DNA from: Paragyromitra xinjiangensis
Lineage: Eukaryota; Ascomycota; Pezizomycetes; Pezizales; Discinaceae
Direction of reading: 5' to 3'
DNA: 64,000 nucleotides
NCBI GenBank assembly: GCA_038503065.1
Contig: JBCAMK010000022.1
Location: 496,001-560,000 of the forward strand
Position 1 is the stretch's first letter, and every line of letters begins with the position of its first letter. The notes under the pieces were generated by a model that saw nothing but the letters and a program-made list of their open reading frames with translations, was not told where the DNA came from and ran no database searches. Positions 12,214 through 24,573 of this stretch are shown here, piece after piece. The position numbers and the translations under genes were made by a program.

Positions 12214-12954
12214 CTACCTCTTTACACCCATAAAAGTTGGTGCCCAATACTCCTTCTCCTCTGCCTGTTCGTCCACCCACACCAACGAGTCTCCCAACAG
12301 ATCCTCAATGACCGTCTGTACCCTCGCACGATCCCACTCATAATTAACCCTCAACATACTCGCCGTCACAAACCCAGCCACTTCAATCGCTTCCAGCACC
12401 CTGCTCTGATCTTTATTCAACTCCTTCGGCACACTCCTAATCATCTTCCTCTTCCCAACCTCCACCACAGCAAACCCACTCCCCAGCGGCTTCAACGCCT
12501 CCACAGCCCGCAAGATGTCATCCTCGCTCACATCCGTCGCCTCGTCCACCTTCGTCAACCTATCCTTCACCTCCGTCACAGCGATCAAACCACCATTAGT
12601 CCGCCGTGTCTGCCGACATACCTCAACAACGCGGACCGCAAGCTCAAAGTAAAAGTCATTAACACTAGTACCAAGCATTTCAGCCCAGAAGGAGCCCTTC
12701 TTATTGGACGAGGACGCCAAAGGGTCGACTCCGATCGCAGTGCACATGCGTGCGAACTCGGCACGAAAGGCTGGGTTTGAACGTATGTCTTTTGCATGGG
12801 TGCGGGAGAACTGTGAGAGCTGGGCTTGGAAGACAGCGAGCTGGGTGGTGAGCTCGTCGATGTGGGATTTCTGGAAGGCGAGGCCGTGGGTTGCGAACTG
12901 GGAGGCTGTTTGGGTATTGCGGGTTAGGGCCCCGAGGCCGACACCCTTGCGCAT
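12214..12954 (-). CDS. SNF8: ESCRT-II complex subunit VPS22/SNF8
   Basis: An intronless frame of 246 residues. Vps22 (Snf8, EAP30) is the core subunit of ESCRT-II, which sorts ubiquitinated membrane proteins into multivesicular endosomes. The start MRKGVGLGAL is the strongly conserved EAP30 N-terminus, so I chose the ATG at 12954 rather than an in-frame ATG 21 codons upstream. A helical hairpin region follows (about residues 25-65), then the FRAEFARMCTAIGVDPL block and FWAEMLG.NDFYFELAVRVVE, both diagnostic. The C-terminal half forms two winged-helix domains (about 90-240). Length matches the family (230-260). It shares a 480-bp upstream region with the RBR ligase gene read the other way; both concern ubiquitin pathways, but I would not infer a link from position alone. 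Confidence 0.95.
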   Translation of the reverse strand: MRKGVGLGALTRNTQTASQFATHGLAFQKSHIDELTTQLAVFQAQLSQFSRTHAKDIRSNPAFRAEFARMCTAIGVDPLASSSNKKGSFWAEMLGTSVNDFYFELAVRVVEVCRQTRRTNGGLIAVTEVKDRLTKVDEATDVSEDDILRAVEALKPLGSGFAVVEVGKRKMIRSVPKELNKDQSRVLEAIEVAGFVTASMLRVNYEWDRARVQTVIEDLLGDSLVWVDEQAEEKEYWAPTFMGVKR

Positions 12955-13435
12955 GATTGTGGTTGGGAGTGGTGAGGTAGTTATATGCAAGAGGTATGGC
13001 GAATGGGGGATAAGCATTGTGAAGTAGGCTGGAGAGGAATGTGGGGGGGATTGATGGACTGTTACCCGGCTGCGGGAACTGCCGATCAGACCAGAAATAG
13101 GAAAACAACCGACGACAATGCCTCGTTGGGCTGAAAGCTGAAAGAGGTCGAGGTCGAGAGATAGAGATAGAGGGAAAAGCCCCCGATTCTCGGTGGAGTA
13201 CCTGCAACAGCTCTCCTGAGTAAATCTTTGCTGTTTGTTCTCAAAACCCCTATTTGACAGCCATATTTAAAAGCATCCAAAGCAGGTGCTACGGTCGTGG
13301 CTTATTGGTGAACTGGCTGCCTAGATCGAGAGAAAGAACTACCACATAATATCATCCCCCCCCCACTCACCCACCCACACCCCCCCCAACCAGTACCACA
13401 TCAGCTTTCTTCAACTTCACCTCCCACCATGCCCA
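12955..13435. promoter_or_regulatory. Shared divergent promoter region of VPS22 and RBR ligase
   Basis: The 481 bases between the two start codons must supply both promoters. On the + strand the last 80 bases (about 13355-13430) are dominated by C runs and CCCAC repeats, like a fungal pyrimidine-rich leader. No specific factor site was assigned. Confidence 0.55.
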
Positions 13436-13464
13436 ATGCTGTCCCTCCTCTCCTCAAAAAATAA
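13429..13464 (+). promoter_or_regulatory. Upstream ORF overlapping the RBR ligase start
   Basis: An ATG at 13429 in a strong context (CACCATG, A at -3) opens an 11-codon frame that ends at the TAA 13462-13464. The main ATG at 13436 lies inside it in another frame, with C at -3. Ribosomes entering from the 5' end should meet the better ATG first, so this could hold down translation of the ligase through leaky scanning. It could also mean that the start of the main gene is misread here or that a base is missing. Confidence 0.55.
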
Positions 13465-15515
13465 AGGCCCCCTCCTCCGTCGGACCTCTACCGCTTCTAC
13501 AGCTATAGACACTGACGCCAAAACTACCTCCCTCAACGAAGCGCTCGAAATCCTTAGTGACATATTTCCCAATGTCGAGTGCGAGGAGTTCCGGCGGATG
13601 CTAGCTACGTTCTCGGAGGAATCACGAGTACATATTATCACCGAGATGTTATTGAAGCGGTCGAAAGATGGCGGAATACCGAGGAGACGGGTTGGTGTTG
13701 CTGGACAACTAGAGCCATGGGAGAAGTTTAGAACGGAGTCATATACCTACGCTACAAAGACGTTGCTGTGAGTTTCTTCTGCTTCTACTTCATAACCTAT
13801 CACTCAACCCAAACACTAATAACCAAATCAAAAAATGTTACAAACAGCTATAAAGAATTCAAAGGCCTCTCTAAATCTACTATCCGCGCTGTGATGGCTG
13901 AGAACAATAGCGACTATACTCGCACTCGCGCCACCCTCTCTGAGATCGCCCTCAAGTCCTGGCGCTTCAGCTTCGCCAACTTCTTCCGTGGCACACGTGC
14001 CGTTATCCCCGCCGAGCCTCCCATCGTCGATACAGGCTGTGGAGAACTCGACACAGAGCTCTTCGCCTTAGGGAAGGGTTCTCGAGAGAAACAGATTCTC
14101 GAAGACCGCACCATCGCCCAACTCCTCAACGAAGCCGAACACGCCGCCGCAGAAGAACTCGTGGAATGCGAGTGCTGCTATGGCGATTACTCATGGGACG
14201 AAATCGCTGCGTGCGCCGAGGGGCATTTCTTCTGTCATGTGTGCTTGCTCAAGAGTGTGCAGGAAGGGCTATACGGGCAGGGTCGTAACCTAGTAGGCGA
14301 GATGTGTTCCGTCCGTTGTCTCTCCTCTTCTGCAACACCCCCCTGCGAGGCATTCGTCCCACTTGAGCTTCTTGAAGCTGTTCTCCCTGCAGACGTGTTC
14401 CAGAGTCTTGAAGACAAAACTGCCACGGAGTCGCTCGACCGCTCTGGGCTTGATCTTATCAAATGTCCTTTCTGTCCATATGCTGAAGTCGTACCTGTCA
14501 TGACTTATCGTCTCAAACGGAGCGCTGCGGCTATCACCTTCATCACGATTACCATTATTGCATCGCTTATCCCGCTTGCGCTAGGGACGGTGTTGTTCAC
14601 GATTATTTCGATTCTGTTCACGGTGGCTATTCGCCCGCTTTTCTCGACAGAGACGGCGGAGAGTGTAGGTGGGTGGTTAGCGGGTGCCTCTCTTCGGATG
14701 AGAGTGGAGAAAGCAGCGATGAAAATACAGCGGAGAAGGAGAGGGATGTTGTTTAAATGTCAGGGCAGATGCAAGAGGGAGAGTTGCGTCGAGTGCGGGA
14801 AGGAGTGGGCGCCGTTCCATAGGTGTTTTGAGAAAGAGGAAGATGGAGTGAGGATTTTTGTGGAGAAGGCTATGGCGGATGCTGTTAAGCGGACGGTATG
14901 GTTGTGCTTAAGAGAACTGACAGGATTAAATACTAATGGATTATAGTGTCCTCTCTGCCATGTCTCATTTGTTAAGTCTGATGGCTGTAATAAACTAACT
15001 TGTACCTGCGGTTACGTTATGTGGTACGTATCCATATCCCATTCATGTCTCTTAACATGAATTTCACTACTAGGAGTGTATGCTAAAACTGCTATTTCAA
15101 ATATAGCTATGTATGTCGTGCGGACATCCGTACTGATGGCTATAAACACTTTTGCCAGCACTTCCGACAAGTCCCAGGCACACCATGTGACGAATGCGAA
15201 TCCTGCGACCTTTACGTGCAAGAAGACGAAGCCGCCGTGATCAAGAAAGCCGCCGAGACAGCTGAAACAGAGTATTTTAGACGATTTGGGAAGCCAAAAG
15301 GATGGGTTTATCGGCGAATGGAAAATTCGGTGCTAGGAACTGGTACGTCACCCACCTACGAAGGGGGAGAGGGTCAAGTGGGCAGAAAGCTAATTGTTTC
15401 CCCTGCGTAATCAGTAATGACGGCGGGTATTCCAGAGTTGGATGTGATTAAAACTTCGTGGTTAGATCTACTGGATGGGCAGCTGGAGAAATTTTTGGAG
15501 AAGGTGTTGGAATAG
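13436..15515 (+). CDS. RBR-type E3 ubiquitin ligase, RNF216/TRIAD3-like
   Basis: Exons 13436-13767, 13848-14895, 14947-15023, 15107-15342 and 15436-15515 give 590 residues. RBR ligases take ubiquitin from an E2 onto a cysteine in RING2 and pass it to substrates. Residues about 28-70 look like a CUE/UBA-type helical fold. RING1 begins at CECCYG (near 218), and the order CECCYGDY...CAEGHFFCHVCL...CPFCPYAE matches RNF216. The IBR begins FKCQGRCKRESC (near 414). RING2 has CPLCHVSFVKSDGCNKLTC with CGYVMCYVC; the cysteine in CNKLTC is the expected catalytic position. The tail CQHFRQVPGTPCDEC also follows RNF216. Unusual: a 38-residue hydrophobic stretch (about 337-375) sits between RING1 and IBR and would be long enough to enter a membrane. 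A conflicting upstream ATG overlaps the start. Confidence 0.9.
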
Positions 15516-18092
15516 TGTGCGGTTCAGATATGGTCTTGGTTTGGAGGTGGGGGTTCCTCGGTCTTGTTCTTTTTTTTTTTGGTTCCGGTTGGAGGATGGG
15601 AGCTTTTTTCTCTAGTGGACTGGACCTTAAAGGTGAGCATCATGGTGTGTTTTATAAATATTTTTGTGCTTTTCTGGCTACGGTACTTACAAAAATGGTA
15701 GACATGGAATGAGTTCTGAGATGGATGGTGATGGGGAAATCCATTCATTCGGTTTTCCTTGTGTTCTACCATTTTTTACTCTATAGCACGAAGGGGTGTA
15801 CGGCGAGATGGCGAATTTATTTTTGATTTCGATTTATCTTTTTGTGGTGGCGGCAAGTGCGCGAGTGATTTTACATGATTCCGGAAGCAGGTGCGATGTT
15901 TTGGATTTGTCTAACACATCACAGGGTACTCCTTGTGTGTTGGTTTATGCTCGTTGAGGCAGTTTTTATTCTTCTCGCTATTTACGTAGTTAGTTTCGAT
16001 TAAACGCTGCAAGGCATAAGGCACAGTAAATGTTGGTCCCCGATATATGCTAGCGCTAATGACCTAGCACATCTATTGGATGCTGCCACTGGGGGATGAA
16101 GGTGAGAGGTTGGCGATTTGGTGAAATCCTGAGATGTATACTCTATTGCAAATCAAAAAGCCTATGGTAGTCATTGGGTGCATTTTTTGGTAGGAGGAAA
16201 TCTTAGTTGAGTTATGGGTACCGCATGCTACTACTCTAGGGGGCAGCAGTCGTTTGTGAGCCTGACAGTAACTCTAGGGTAAAGTTAGATTAGACCAAAA
16301 GCCTGATTGCCCTACCGTAATGCCTCCTGAGGAATTTGTCAATAGATAGACGTGGGCTACGATTCGTTGGTGAAGAGGGGAGGATCATTGGTGAGGGAAG
16401 ATGGCTTGGCGGTTTTTCGAGGTGGGCGAAAACTACATGTATTTGCGGAAAAAGTACTCAAAAACGGTTCCTATCGCTCACTTAAAGGACCAGTTTTATC
16501 TACAGATTTTATTTCGGTGGTATTGTGGTTTTACAAAATGATAGGTCTCTTTTGGGAGGGCTGGCATGATTTTTTTTCGTGGCGAGGTTGAAATAAACGT
16601 CCACGCTGGAGGAACTTGCTCCAGTTGGTTGCCAGTTAGCGGTGCTGAGGATGTTCAGGCCCTGTCGCCTGGCCCGTCTCGGAACGGCGATCGAATAGTT
16701 AATCTATCATGCCGTTGCAGTACCAGAGGATTTTTCGGGCCCAGACCCCGGACGTTGACAGTTTCGCGATGCGGAACCAAATTATTGGCTACGAACTGTT
16801 TGTAATCCGACTATTTTATTCATCAGCTTCTTTATTTATTTATTTTTTTTTCTGAACTTTGTGGCGGATCCAGTCCGGGTCGTTACATGTAATATACGTG
16901 TATTTTTTGACGAGGCGAATGCTCTTTTGAAGGTGTATCATTTGTAAGGCCGGATCAAAGGGTTGCTGCTGTGCCGCTCATTCATGGGCTCTAAAGGAAT
17001 GAAAGAAGGGAAATAACAGACGTTTTCGCCCTCTTCAAATTTTGCCCGCTCCGTTATCGTCCCGAGCGTTTCACTCAGGGTTTTTGTATGTAGGGCAAGT
17101 ACGTATCTAGTGAGTTTGTTTACCCTATTTTTACTTGCTGGTTTCGGAGGGACCAATCAGGCGCCCTTCGGTTGGGATGTTGAGATCACGAAACCGGACA
17201 ATCGACGACCACCGAGGAGGAACTAGGCCTGCAACTCGTCCTCAACACCAAGGAATACGCTCGCCTGCCCAGTAAGTCATCACAACGCTCTCCCTCTCTC
17301 GCCCTCGCCCTCGCCCTCGCCTCCCGCTTTCTATCTTCCGCCCTTTGACCCGCTGCACCCGCAGGCGAGCCCACCTCTGCCGTGTTCCTTCAGCCACGGT
17401 CTCCTTCGTATTCCCCCTCCCGCCCTCCTCTTACCACATCTTCGATCTTCCCCTCTATCCATTCTCCGCTGCTGCGCTTCGACTCATCGTGCTGTCAGCT
17501 GGATCATCAATAATCAATCCCTCCACCACCACTGCGCGTCCCTAACCCACACCACACCACACACCCCCCCCTCTCCCTCCCATCCCCTCCCTCCCATCCC
17601 CGCCCGCTCTCACTCGCCGTTTACCACAACACCCGCGCGGCTTTGTCGATTCAACGTCCCGACCCTTGCATCACTGCTTTTCGTGGTAAGTGGCTATCCT
17701 CTACTTGCTCTCACGTGCTCTCGATTCGTCTTTACGTGGCTCCCCCCACATCGCATCAATCATATCATATCACATCTCGACTTCAACCAACCCCTCGACC
17801 TCTCTCACTTCCCTCTCCATCTTCACCGCCACCCTCCATTCCCACTGATACACATCCATCATCATCTCTCCTACCGCTGTTTCTCCTTCGAAACCGAACC
17901 CCCCCCTTTCCCCCCCTTTCTCATCGCTAATCCTAACTTCGCTACCAGTTTCCTCATCGCCATCACAGCTTCAACGCCAGGCTGTCCGCCCCACTACCTG
18001 GAGATTCGATCAGCGAGGAGCCCGCTTCGAACAGGGACCTCTCGCTTGACTTCGCGTTTCCTCACCAAACGAACATTCTGCATTCTCATCAG
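15516..18092. other. Intergenic region and long leader of the RING-H2 gene
   Basis: About 1.7 kb without recognisable genes is followed by a long pyrimidine-rich zone (17280-18092) that is probably the transcribed leader of the next gene. GTAAGT at about 17685 follows an exon-like sequence and could be the donor of a leader intron. The 212-codon frame at 17683-18321 overlaps the real gene in another frame and is built of low-complexity pyrimidine sequence, so I do not call it. TACATGTA occurs at 16434 and 16884. Confidence 0.5.
17298..17321 (+). repeat. CTCGCC hexanucleotide microsatellite
   Basis: Four tandem CTCGCC units in the C/T-rich zone upstream of the RING-H2 gene. It is a simple sequence repeat within a larger pyrimidine-rich region that includes several runs of CCCTCC. 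Confidence 0.85.
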
Positions 18093-20498
18093 ATGGGCCA
18101 GGGTGCTTCAACACCCCAAACCGATGGCAGGGAGACTCAAATTCGCAGATCAGGTCACCAGCAGGGTGAAACTGCAAGGGGTCAGGGATCACAGGCACAG
18201 AATATGTCAGAAAACAGAAATAGCGTCATTTCCACCGCCAGTGGACCAGATGAGGCAACTATTGGGGTTCTTCGGAGGAGTAGAAGGTTACGGAACCACA
18301 TCGATCATTTTACGCGGTTAGGGAGCCGCTTACTACCTAATTCTCCTACATCATCAAGCTCTGCTTCGCCTTCTGTGAGTAGTCGGATGCAGAACATTCG
18401 TTTCCGTTCGTCCAGGCGATATCGCTCGCCTTCGCCCTCTGCTCTTGGCGGCTCTTCGCCCAGTCGGGCATCATCATCACGCCCACGATACCGCTCTTCT
18501 GTCCGACCCCCTCCGATTTCTGAGCCGGAATCTGAAGACACTGGTGCTGATATGATGGATATATCGCCAGTAACCACAATCACGCCACAATCTGCAACCG
18601 CAGCCACTCCTATTACAGATGTACCCCCAGCCACAGAGTCTCGAATATCTAGAATAGCAAGAGTAAGATCATCAATTAGCTCTGGGATCAGCTCTTGGCC
18701 AAATATCATTCCGGACATAACCTCCTCAAGGTCAAGTCGTTCTGGATCTGGAAGACCATCCCAGTCTCGGAGGAATAGTACTTTTATAGACAACCACAAC
18801 AATAGCAATAGTATTGATATGGATACTGATATGTCTCATGCATCTGAGGCGACACCCCCTTCTCGCTCATCCGATTCCTCACCTTCTCGACCTGAAAGGC
18901 TTTCAACTGGACCAGGAAGTTTGATGGATGATTTCGACAATCCAGCACGCGTGAGACCAGGGGAGGATCAGGCCGCAATGTTATCGAGACTTTTGTCAGT
19001 TGCTGCTGCTGCTACGGCCGCTTCCTTGGTGGGAGGTACAGAACAGGCGATCACGGAAGCTCAAGATGTGGCAGGGGATAATGGTGGGGATGGGAGTTTT
19101 GAATCTTTTCTACGAGCTTTACAAAATGGGCGTTTGGCAGCAGCCCTTAGAAACGGGGGAAATGAATTGGGTGGAGGAGCTCCTCCTGATGCCAACCCGT
19201 CAGAGACGCTCATGGCACCATTAAATTTCTTCCGAATGTTTCGTTTTGGAAGCACAAATAGTGAAGGAAGTGGAAGCGGAGGAGAATCTGGTGAAGGTGC
19301 TCGGTCTCGTATGGTTCCAGTAATCATTGTTGGGATTCGGTCAGTCACCCCTAGAGACACAACAGACGGGGAAGGTAACAGGCCAGCACCGTTCTTCGAC
19401 GCGCTTGCGAATCTTCCAGTCAGTATCCCAAGCATTCACAGAAGATCGAGACTCAGCACTAGCCAGAGACGGGCTTCCATAGGTGGAACCCCTTTTGGAT
19501 TTGATAGTCAAAGACATTCACGTGCTGCTTCTACCAACTCTTTGAGACCTATGTCGGATATAACCCCTGCACCACCTCCCATTCCTTCAGCCTTTTCCGA
19601 TACTCCACCTGGACCGCATCCCCCACCATCTACACCCGCTGATCCGAGTTTATCCAATTTCTCCAGTTCGTCATTTGCCTCTGATGCCCAGACAGCAACA
19701 GGTAGAGCAGAAGGATCTGATGAAAATGCCACCAGTAATGCTAGAGATACACCGAGCCGACGCCATTTGTCGAGACGATTAAGTAGCCCTGACAGCATAC
19801 CACCGCTCAACTCAGGTAGCAGATCCACTGGATCAAACAATAATAGCTCTAGCAGTAGTTCCAGTGGTACTGGTGGTGGATCAGGAAACCGCCGTCCTCC
19901 AGGTAACGCGGAAGGTACCAGAAGCTGGATCATCTATGTTCTTGGCGGATCCTATCCGGAGGACCACCCAATTTTGACAACCCCAAGTCTGTTCACTGAC
20001 GTAAGAATTATCGTTTATATGTTTCAATTTTACTATAGTATTCTGGGATTGCTAACCTTCTGTTCGTCAATAGGCCCCAACTTACGAGGACATGATGTTA
20101 TTGTCTTCTCTCCTTGGCCCAGCGAAACCTCCGGTTGCTTCTCGTGACGATGTCAATTCAGCAGGAGGGATATTCACATACGGTGAAGAGTCAACAATGA
20201 ACATTAATATCGCCGAAGGTGATAGGTGTCTCATTTGTTTGGGCGATTATGAACGGGGCGAAGAATGCAGGCTACTTTCAAAGTGTCAGCATATCTTTCA
20301 CAAGGATTGCATTGATGAGGTACGACACTAAATCAACTGTTACGTTATGTATATGATACTGATTATTCTTAGTGGTTGACTACCGGTCGCAACTCCTGCC
20401 CTCTTTGCCGAAGCCAGGGAGTTAATGAGAAAGAGCAACCCCCAGCCTCCACCGATACTGCTCCACGAAACCCCGTCGAAGGAACGGCAGCCTCATAG
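18093..20498 (+). CDS. RING-H2 finger protein, probable E3 ubiquitin ligase
   Basis: Exons 18093-20000, 20074-20319 and 20373-20498 give 759 residues. Residues 1-630 are low complexity, rich in Ser, Pro, Arg, Gly and Asp, with many SP and RS pairs and no clear fold. The conserved part begins near residue 612 with RSWIIYVLGGSYPEDHPILT and continues through PTYEDMMLLSSLLGPAKPPV, a block I recognise from RING proteins of filamentous ascomycetes. The C-terminal RING-H2 runs from CLICLGDY (C688) through C.H..H..C (KCQHIFHKDC) to CPLC (C727, C730), a complete C3H2C3 zinc ligand set. The start ATG is followed by GQGAS, which may be an N-myristoylation signal (MGQGAS). There is no transmembrane segment. 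Substrates are unknown. Confidence 0.9.
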
Positions 20499-22091
20499 AA
20501 TCTTTATGTGCCCTACTCATAGTGGTCTATTTTAGGCTGTTACTGATGTTTGTCCGACATTACGGCACAATACCCTCAACTATCGTGTGCAATCCTAGTC
20601 ATACCCCTGGGCTTAGTTGCTTCTATTGCTTGTTTTTTTCCTACCCTTTTTTTGTCTTCGACTGTTTTTAGCAGGGTCTTCATGTTTTTCCTCTTTTGTT
20701 TAGGAACAGGAAATAAGACGGTTTGGTCGGGTGCATGGTTGGTATCTTGTTTCTTGTTTTTTTTTTGCCAGTGGTTTTGTGATGTCTAATGCCCACGTTT
20801 ACTGTACTTCCTCTACCTATTGTTGTGGCACGGCGTCGAGTGTTGATTTTTTTTTCTCTCTTTTTGTCTACACAAAGGTGGATGTATCTGTGTCATTTGT
20901 CCTATTGTATCCTAGCATCCAAGGTGCATATTCATGCAACTGATTACGGTGGTTTCTTGGCGACGACAAACCAGGGTTTGCTTTAGTTACGTTTTCCATT
21001 TGTCTATTCTCCTTGCATCCATTCCCTCTTATGCTCCCCTTAAAGGTAGCGGGAGCTCTCCGGTATTTACTGTGGAGGGTTTCGGGTCCTATTTTGTGAG
21101 GATAATCTTTTTTCTTGTCTCCATTTTCCCGTTGCTGGTTGCTCAAAAAAAATTAAAATTTGGGATCTTGCAAATGATGCCTTGAATCTTGTTTTGTGAT
21201 ATTGTGTTTTGCATCTCTCGTCTTCCCCCACAATTATCTTTTTTCCATCCTCTAGTTTCCTTATACTCGTTGGCGAACGATTTTTCTCCTGTATTTTTTC
21301 TTTTGTATTCTAGGACTCTGCGTCTGTCTTATGTAGAACCCTAATTGAACCCACATCCCTCTCTAACCTCCAATTTGCGTGTAAAGCAGAGTGTCAGCAC
21401 ATCGATCGTGGATACCATGGCACCAACTTTCCATCATCATGAGCACGTGAAACCCCTTGATAGATTCACAATCGAATATGCCGAGGGAGAAACCAATTTA
21501 GCCGCCTCAAATCCCGAATACCCGCCAGACTGTCATTTCGTCACAAGCTGAAGTTGCCACTGCTTCATGGGGAACTTCAACATTATGGCTTTCGTGTTTC
21601 AACTGTGATGTTCTCGCGCAGGCCAGATTCGAGTTGGTCAGACTAGCTATATGCAACTAGCGACATTCCAGCGATCAGGTTCCTGGTTTATGGGAAGGAA
21701 AGAACCGTAACGGAAGTTTCCTCGTCTCTGTTAAAGTGGTACTGCAAAGGCCTCCAGGACACCTTGACTGAAGCACAAATATCTCTATACGCACGATACG
21801 GATGCGCTGACCGTAGCCCTTGTTGCGTTTGCGGGGCTAGCAAGCTATTGCAGCTAGCCCAAACTGGTAGCGTCTTAAACCAGATCTGAGATCTCTCCTT
21901 CGGCGAAAGAAGTAGCAGGGTTTGGCCTAGTGATATCATACGGGTTAATATTTACATTAGGCGCTGCATTTCCCGGAAGATCCCGTTATACAGCGTGCCT
22001 GTCCGCCCAATAAGTTTGACTGCAGCTATGACTACAGATTGCGCGTTGGGTTGGGGTCGAAACTGATAGTAGTTTCAGATGTATATGGGGA

Positions 22092-22240
22092 GCGTTATAA
22101 CAATTTAGCCCACCCCCTTTTTTCCCCCTTCCTAATTGTCAGAAGAATTAAGCTGCTACATATCGTGAACGGTGTTATAACAATTTAAAAACCTCCCCCC
22201 CTTGGTTAATCAGGCTCAGAATGCTGCATATCATAAATTT
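22092..22240. repeat. Degenerate 80-bp tandem duplication
   Basis: GTTATAACAATTTA occurs at 22094-22107 and again at 22174-22187, exactly 80 bases apart. Each copy is followed by a C-rich run (CCCACCCCC or CCTCCCCCCC) and, some 45-60 bases on, by GCTGC(TA)CATATC. The units have diverged elsewhere, so this looks like an old duplication or the remains of a repeat family. Confidence 0.6.
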
Positions 22241-22525
22241 CGGGCTGGTAGCGGCGCGAGTGAGAATAATACATGGAATATCAGCCCATTCTCTTGTTAA
22301 CCCCACCGATTATATTAATATTGACCTTGAGCTAAAACGGGAAAGTGAAGGTATGATACCATTATATATAGCTACTGGACTAGGTACAGTATTAGCACTG
22401 TGGTACGGACCGAGGTGTCGGGATAGGCATCAGTACAGCCTTGAAGAACTCCATAAGGAAGGATAAGGAGGTGGGGTAGTGGTTTGATTTGGTTAGACAA
22501 TCCTGCGATCGGATGGTAAACCGAA

Positions 22526-22569
22526 GTATATATATATATACATACACACACACGCATATATACGTACGT
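22526..22569. repeat. TA/CA/TG dinucleotide microsatellite
   Basis: A run of TA units passes into CA units and then into ATATACGTACGTG. It is simple sequence and shows no link to a gene. Confidence 0.85.
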
Positions 22570-24573
22570 GCGGCTCGGAAAATGTTTCTTGAGAGAAACG
22601 ATACTCTATGCAAAATACCGTGCACGTATTACGATTCTCGGCGCCATGTGGTGATCGGAATTGTGTATGGTACGTCACCAAATTTAAAAAGGGGCTTGCT
22701 AAGAAATGGGATAATTATTGCTGTTTATTTTGCGAGTTACGCAATCCCGCCAAGATCGGGATATAGGAGATGAAATATGACTAAGGTTTCTGGTATATAG
22801 CCCAGAATACGGGCTATGTTGGTGGCGTAATGAGCTCTATATCATTTTCTGCGATATAATATCGATGGTCAATATGCCGATATTCCAAACACGATAGTTC
22901 CAGTGCCCATGTTCCGGGGTCCAAAAGACGCCAACTGAACTTTGGACGCCAAGATAAAGCACAGAAATGGTGTTTCCGCCCCCAATGATGCGTGTGCCAA
23001 TGCAACGGCAGCACGGGATCATAAGAACAAGCTAGTATTGATGGCTGTCTCTGCTTCCCATCACCATCGTCCTTGGCTGTTCCTGAAGCTTGAATTTTTC
23101 CGATCCCAAGGAAATAAATGCGATGACTAGATACTCTTGGCCGTGGAATAAGTACATGTATATAGGGATAGGACGCTAGGTTTTCCCATTGGTGAAAGGT
23201 TGTTATTACACAAATCAATACAGAAAAGGACCTTCACCGCTAGTCAATCGATGGTACCCATGCTTGCTTGCTTGTTTTGGAAATACGGTGCCACGTTTTT
23301 CTCGTGTATCTTACCCTTTACGGAAACATCAGCCAGATAATGGAGATATGTAGCCTAAGCGTTTGACTATTATGCTCTAGAACGCACTTACGATATAAAG
23401 TGCATATATCTTATGATTATTTTTATAATTACATATTTTTGGACCAGGGTCATAATATCGCGGAATACTGATGTGGGGTGCGTATGGTAGGGTTGTTGTC
23501 GCCGGAGTATCGTTGTGAATACCATGTCTAGAACACCGCGGGGAATTTCTGATCCCGTTTCTTGTGACTTTTCCCTGGTACCTCGGGATGCTAGGCACAT
23601 GGTTTGGGACCTTGGGATTTTCTTTTTCCCCTTATGCCGCGGTTTCCGGAAAGCCTTTCCTTTCTTCCTCCAAAAATTGTTTCGGAGATTTGCGAAAAGG
23701 GCCGATGGTCAGTTTCTGGACTTTCCCAGAACAAAAATAAATAGATAACACATCGATATCCAACAGTCAAATAAATCAAAGCTGTATGGTACGTGTATAA
23801 TATGCCTGTCACTGGCACTGCAGGTGTTGCGCGGGTTACTGGATTGCTCTATGGGAAAAACAGACAGAGGATGCCACAGTACAGTCATTCATCGGGCGTA
23901 TGATTAGCTACAGTTGGCCTATGGTGTTGCCTAGAGCTGGGACACACTATCATGCGTTCCTGGAAGGAAGGTTGATATGTACTCTAGAGTGCTTCTGGGA
24001 CTACCGTGCTTGCACCCAGTTCACCATAAAACTTGCTAGATCGGTTTCTTCGTTGTTTTCATGCTCGGTACTTGTCAGATCCCGAACTTCTAGCTGGTGA
24101 CCGGTTTTCTGGCAGTTTCTGTAGGTAAGTAGGCTGTCGACTGCCGCACACGCATACATGGGTGATCTTTCTTTGATCTGGATCCGCCGTCCGCTTCTTT
24201 AGCGTTTTATATATGTGGGTGAATAACCTACACACCACTTAATAGTGTAGGAAAAAATTAAAATGTGGCTTTCCCTAATGCATTTACCTACCACGGGAGA
24301 GTAGAGATTACTCTTGCAAAATGATATTCGACGTCCAGAACTGCTAAACGCACGGCACGTCGAGATGATTCGAGAGTTCACCTCTCTTACGAGTTACTTT
24401 CTGGGATTCCCATCCAACCCCCTCCCTCCCCCTCAGCACAAAAAGAAGGAAGGAAAAAAAAACAGTGACAATTTATAAGCTTGGGGTCAGACTCTAAGCC
24501 AGTCCGCTTCCCACTAGAACTTTGTAGAGTTGGTTGGTTTCCTTATGATCAATCAGTGCCCCTCAGCAGTGGC

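Noticed and set aside
12097..12780. 227-codon + strand frame opposite VPS22
   Set aside because: It is the shadow of the VPS22 coding sequence; the - strand product is a clear EAP30 protein.
17683..18321. 212-codon frame upstream of and overlapping the RING-H2 gene
   Set aside because: It is pyrimidine-rich low-complexity sequence in a leader region and overlaps the real coding exon in another frame.
19508..19933. 141-codon - strand frame inside the RING-H2 gene
   Set aside because: Antisense shadow of a serine/proline-rich coding region, with no homology that I know.
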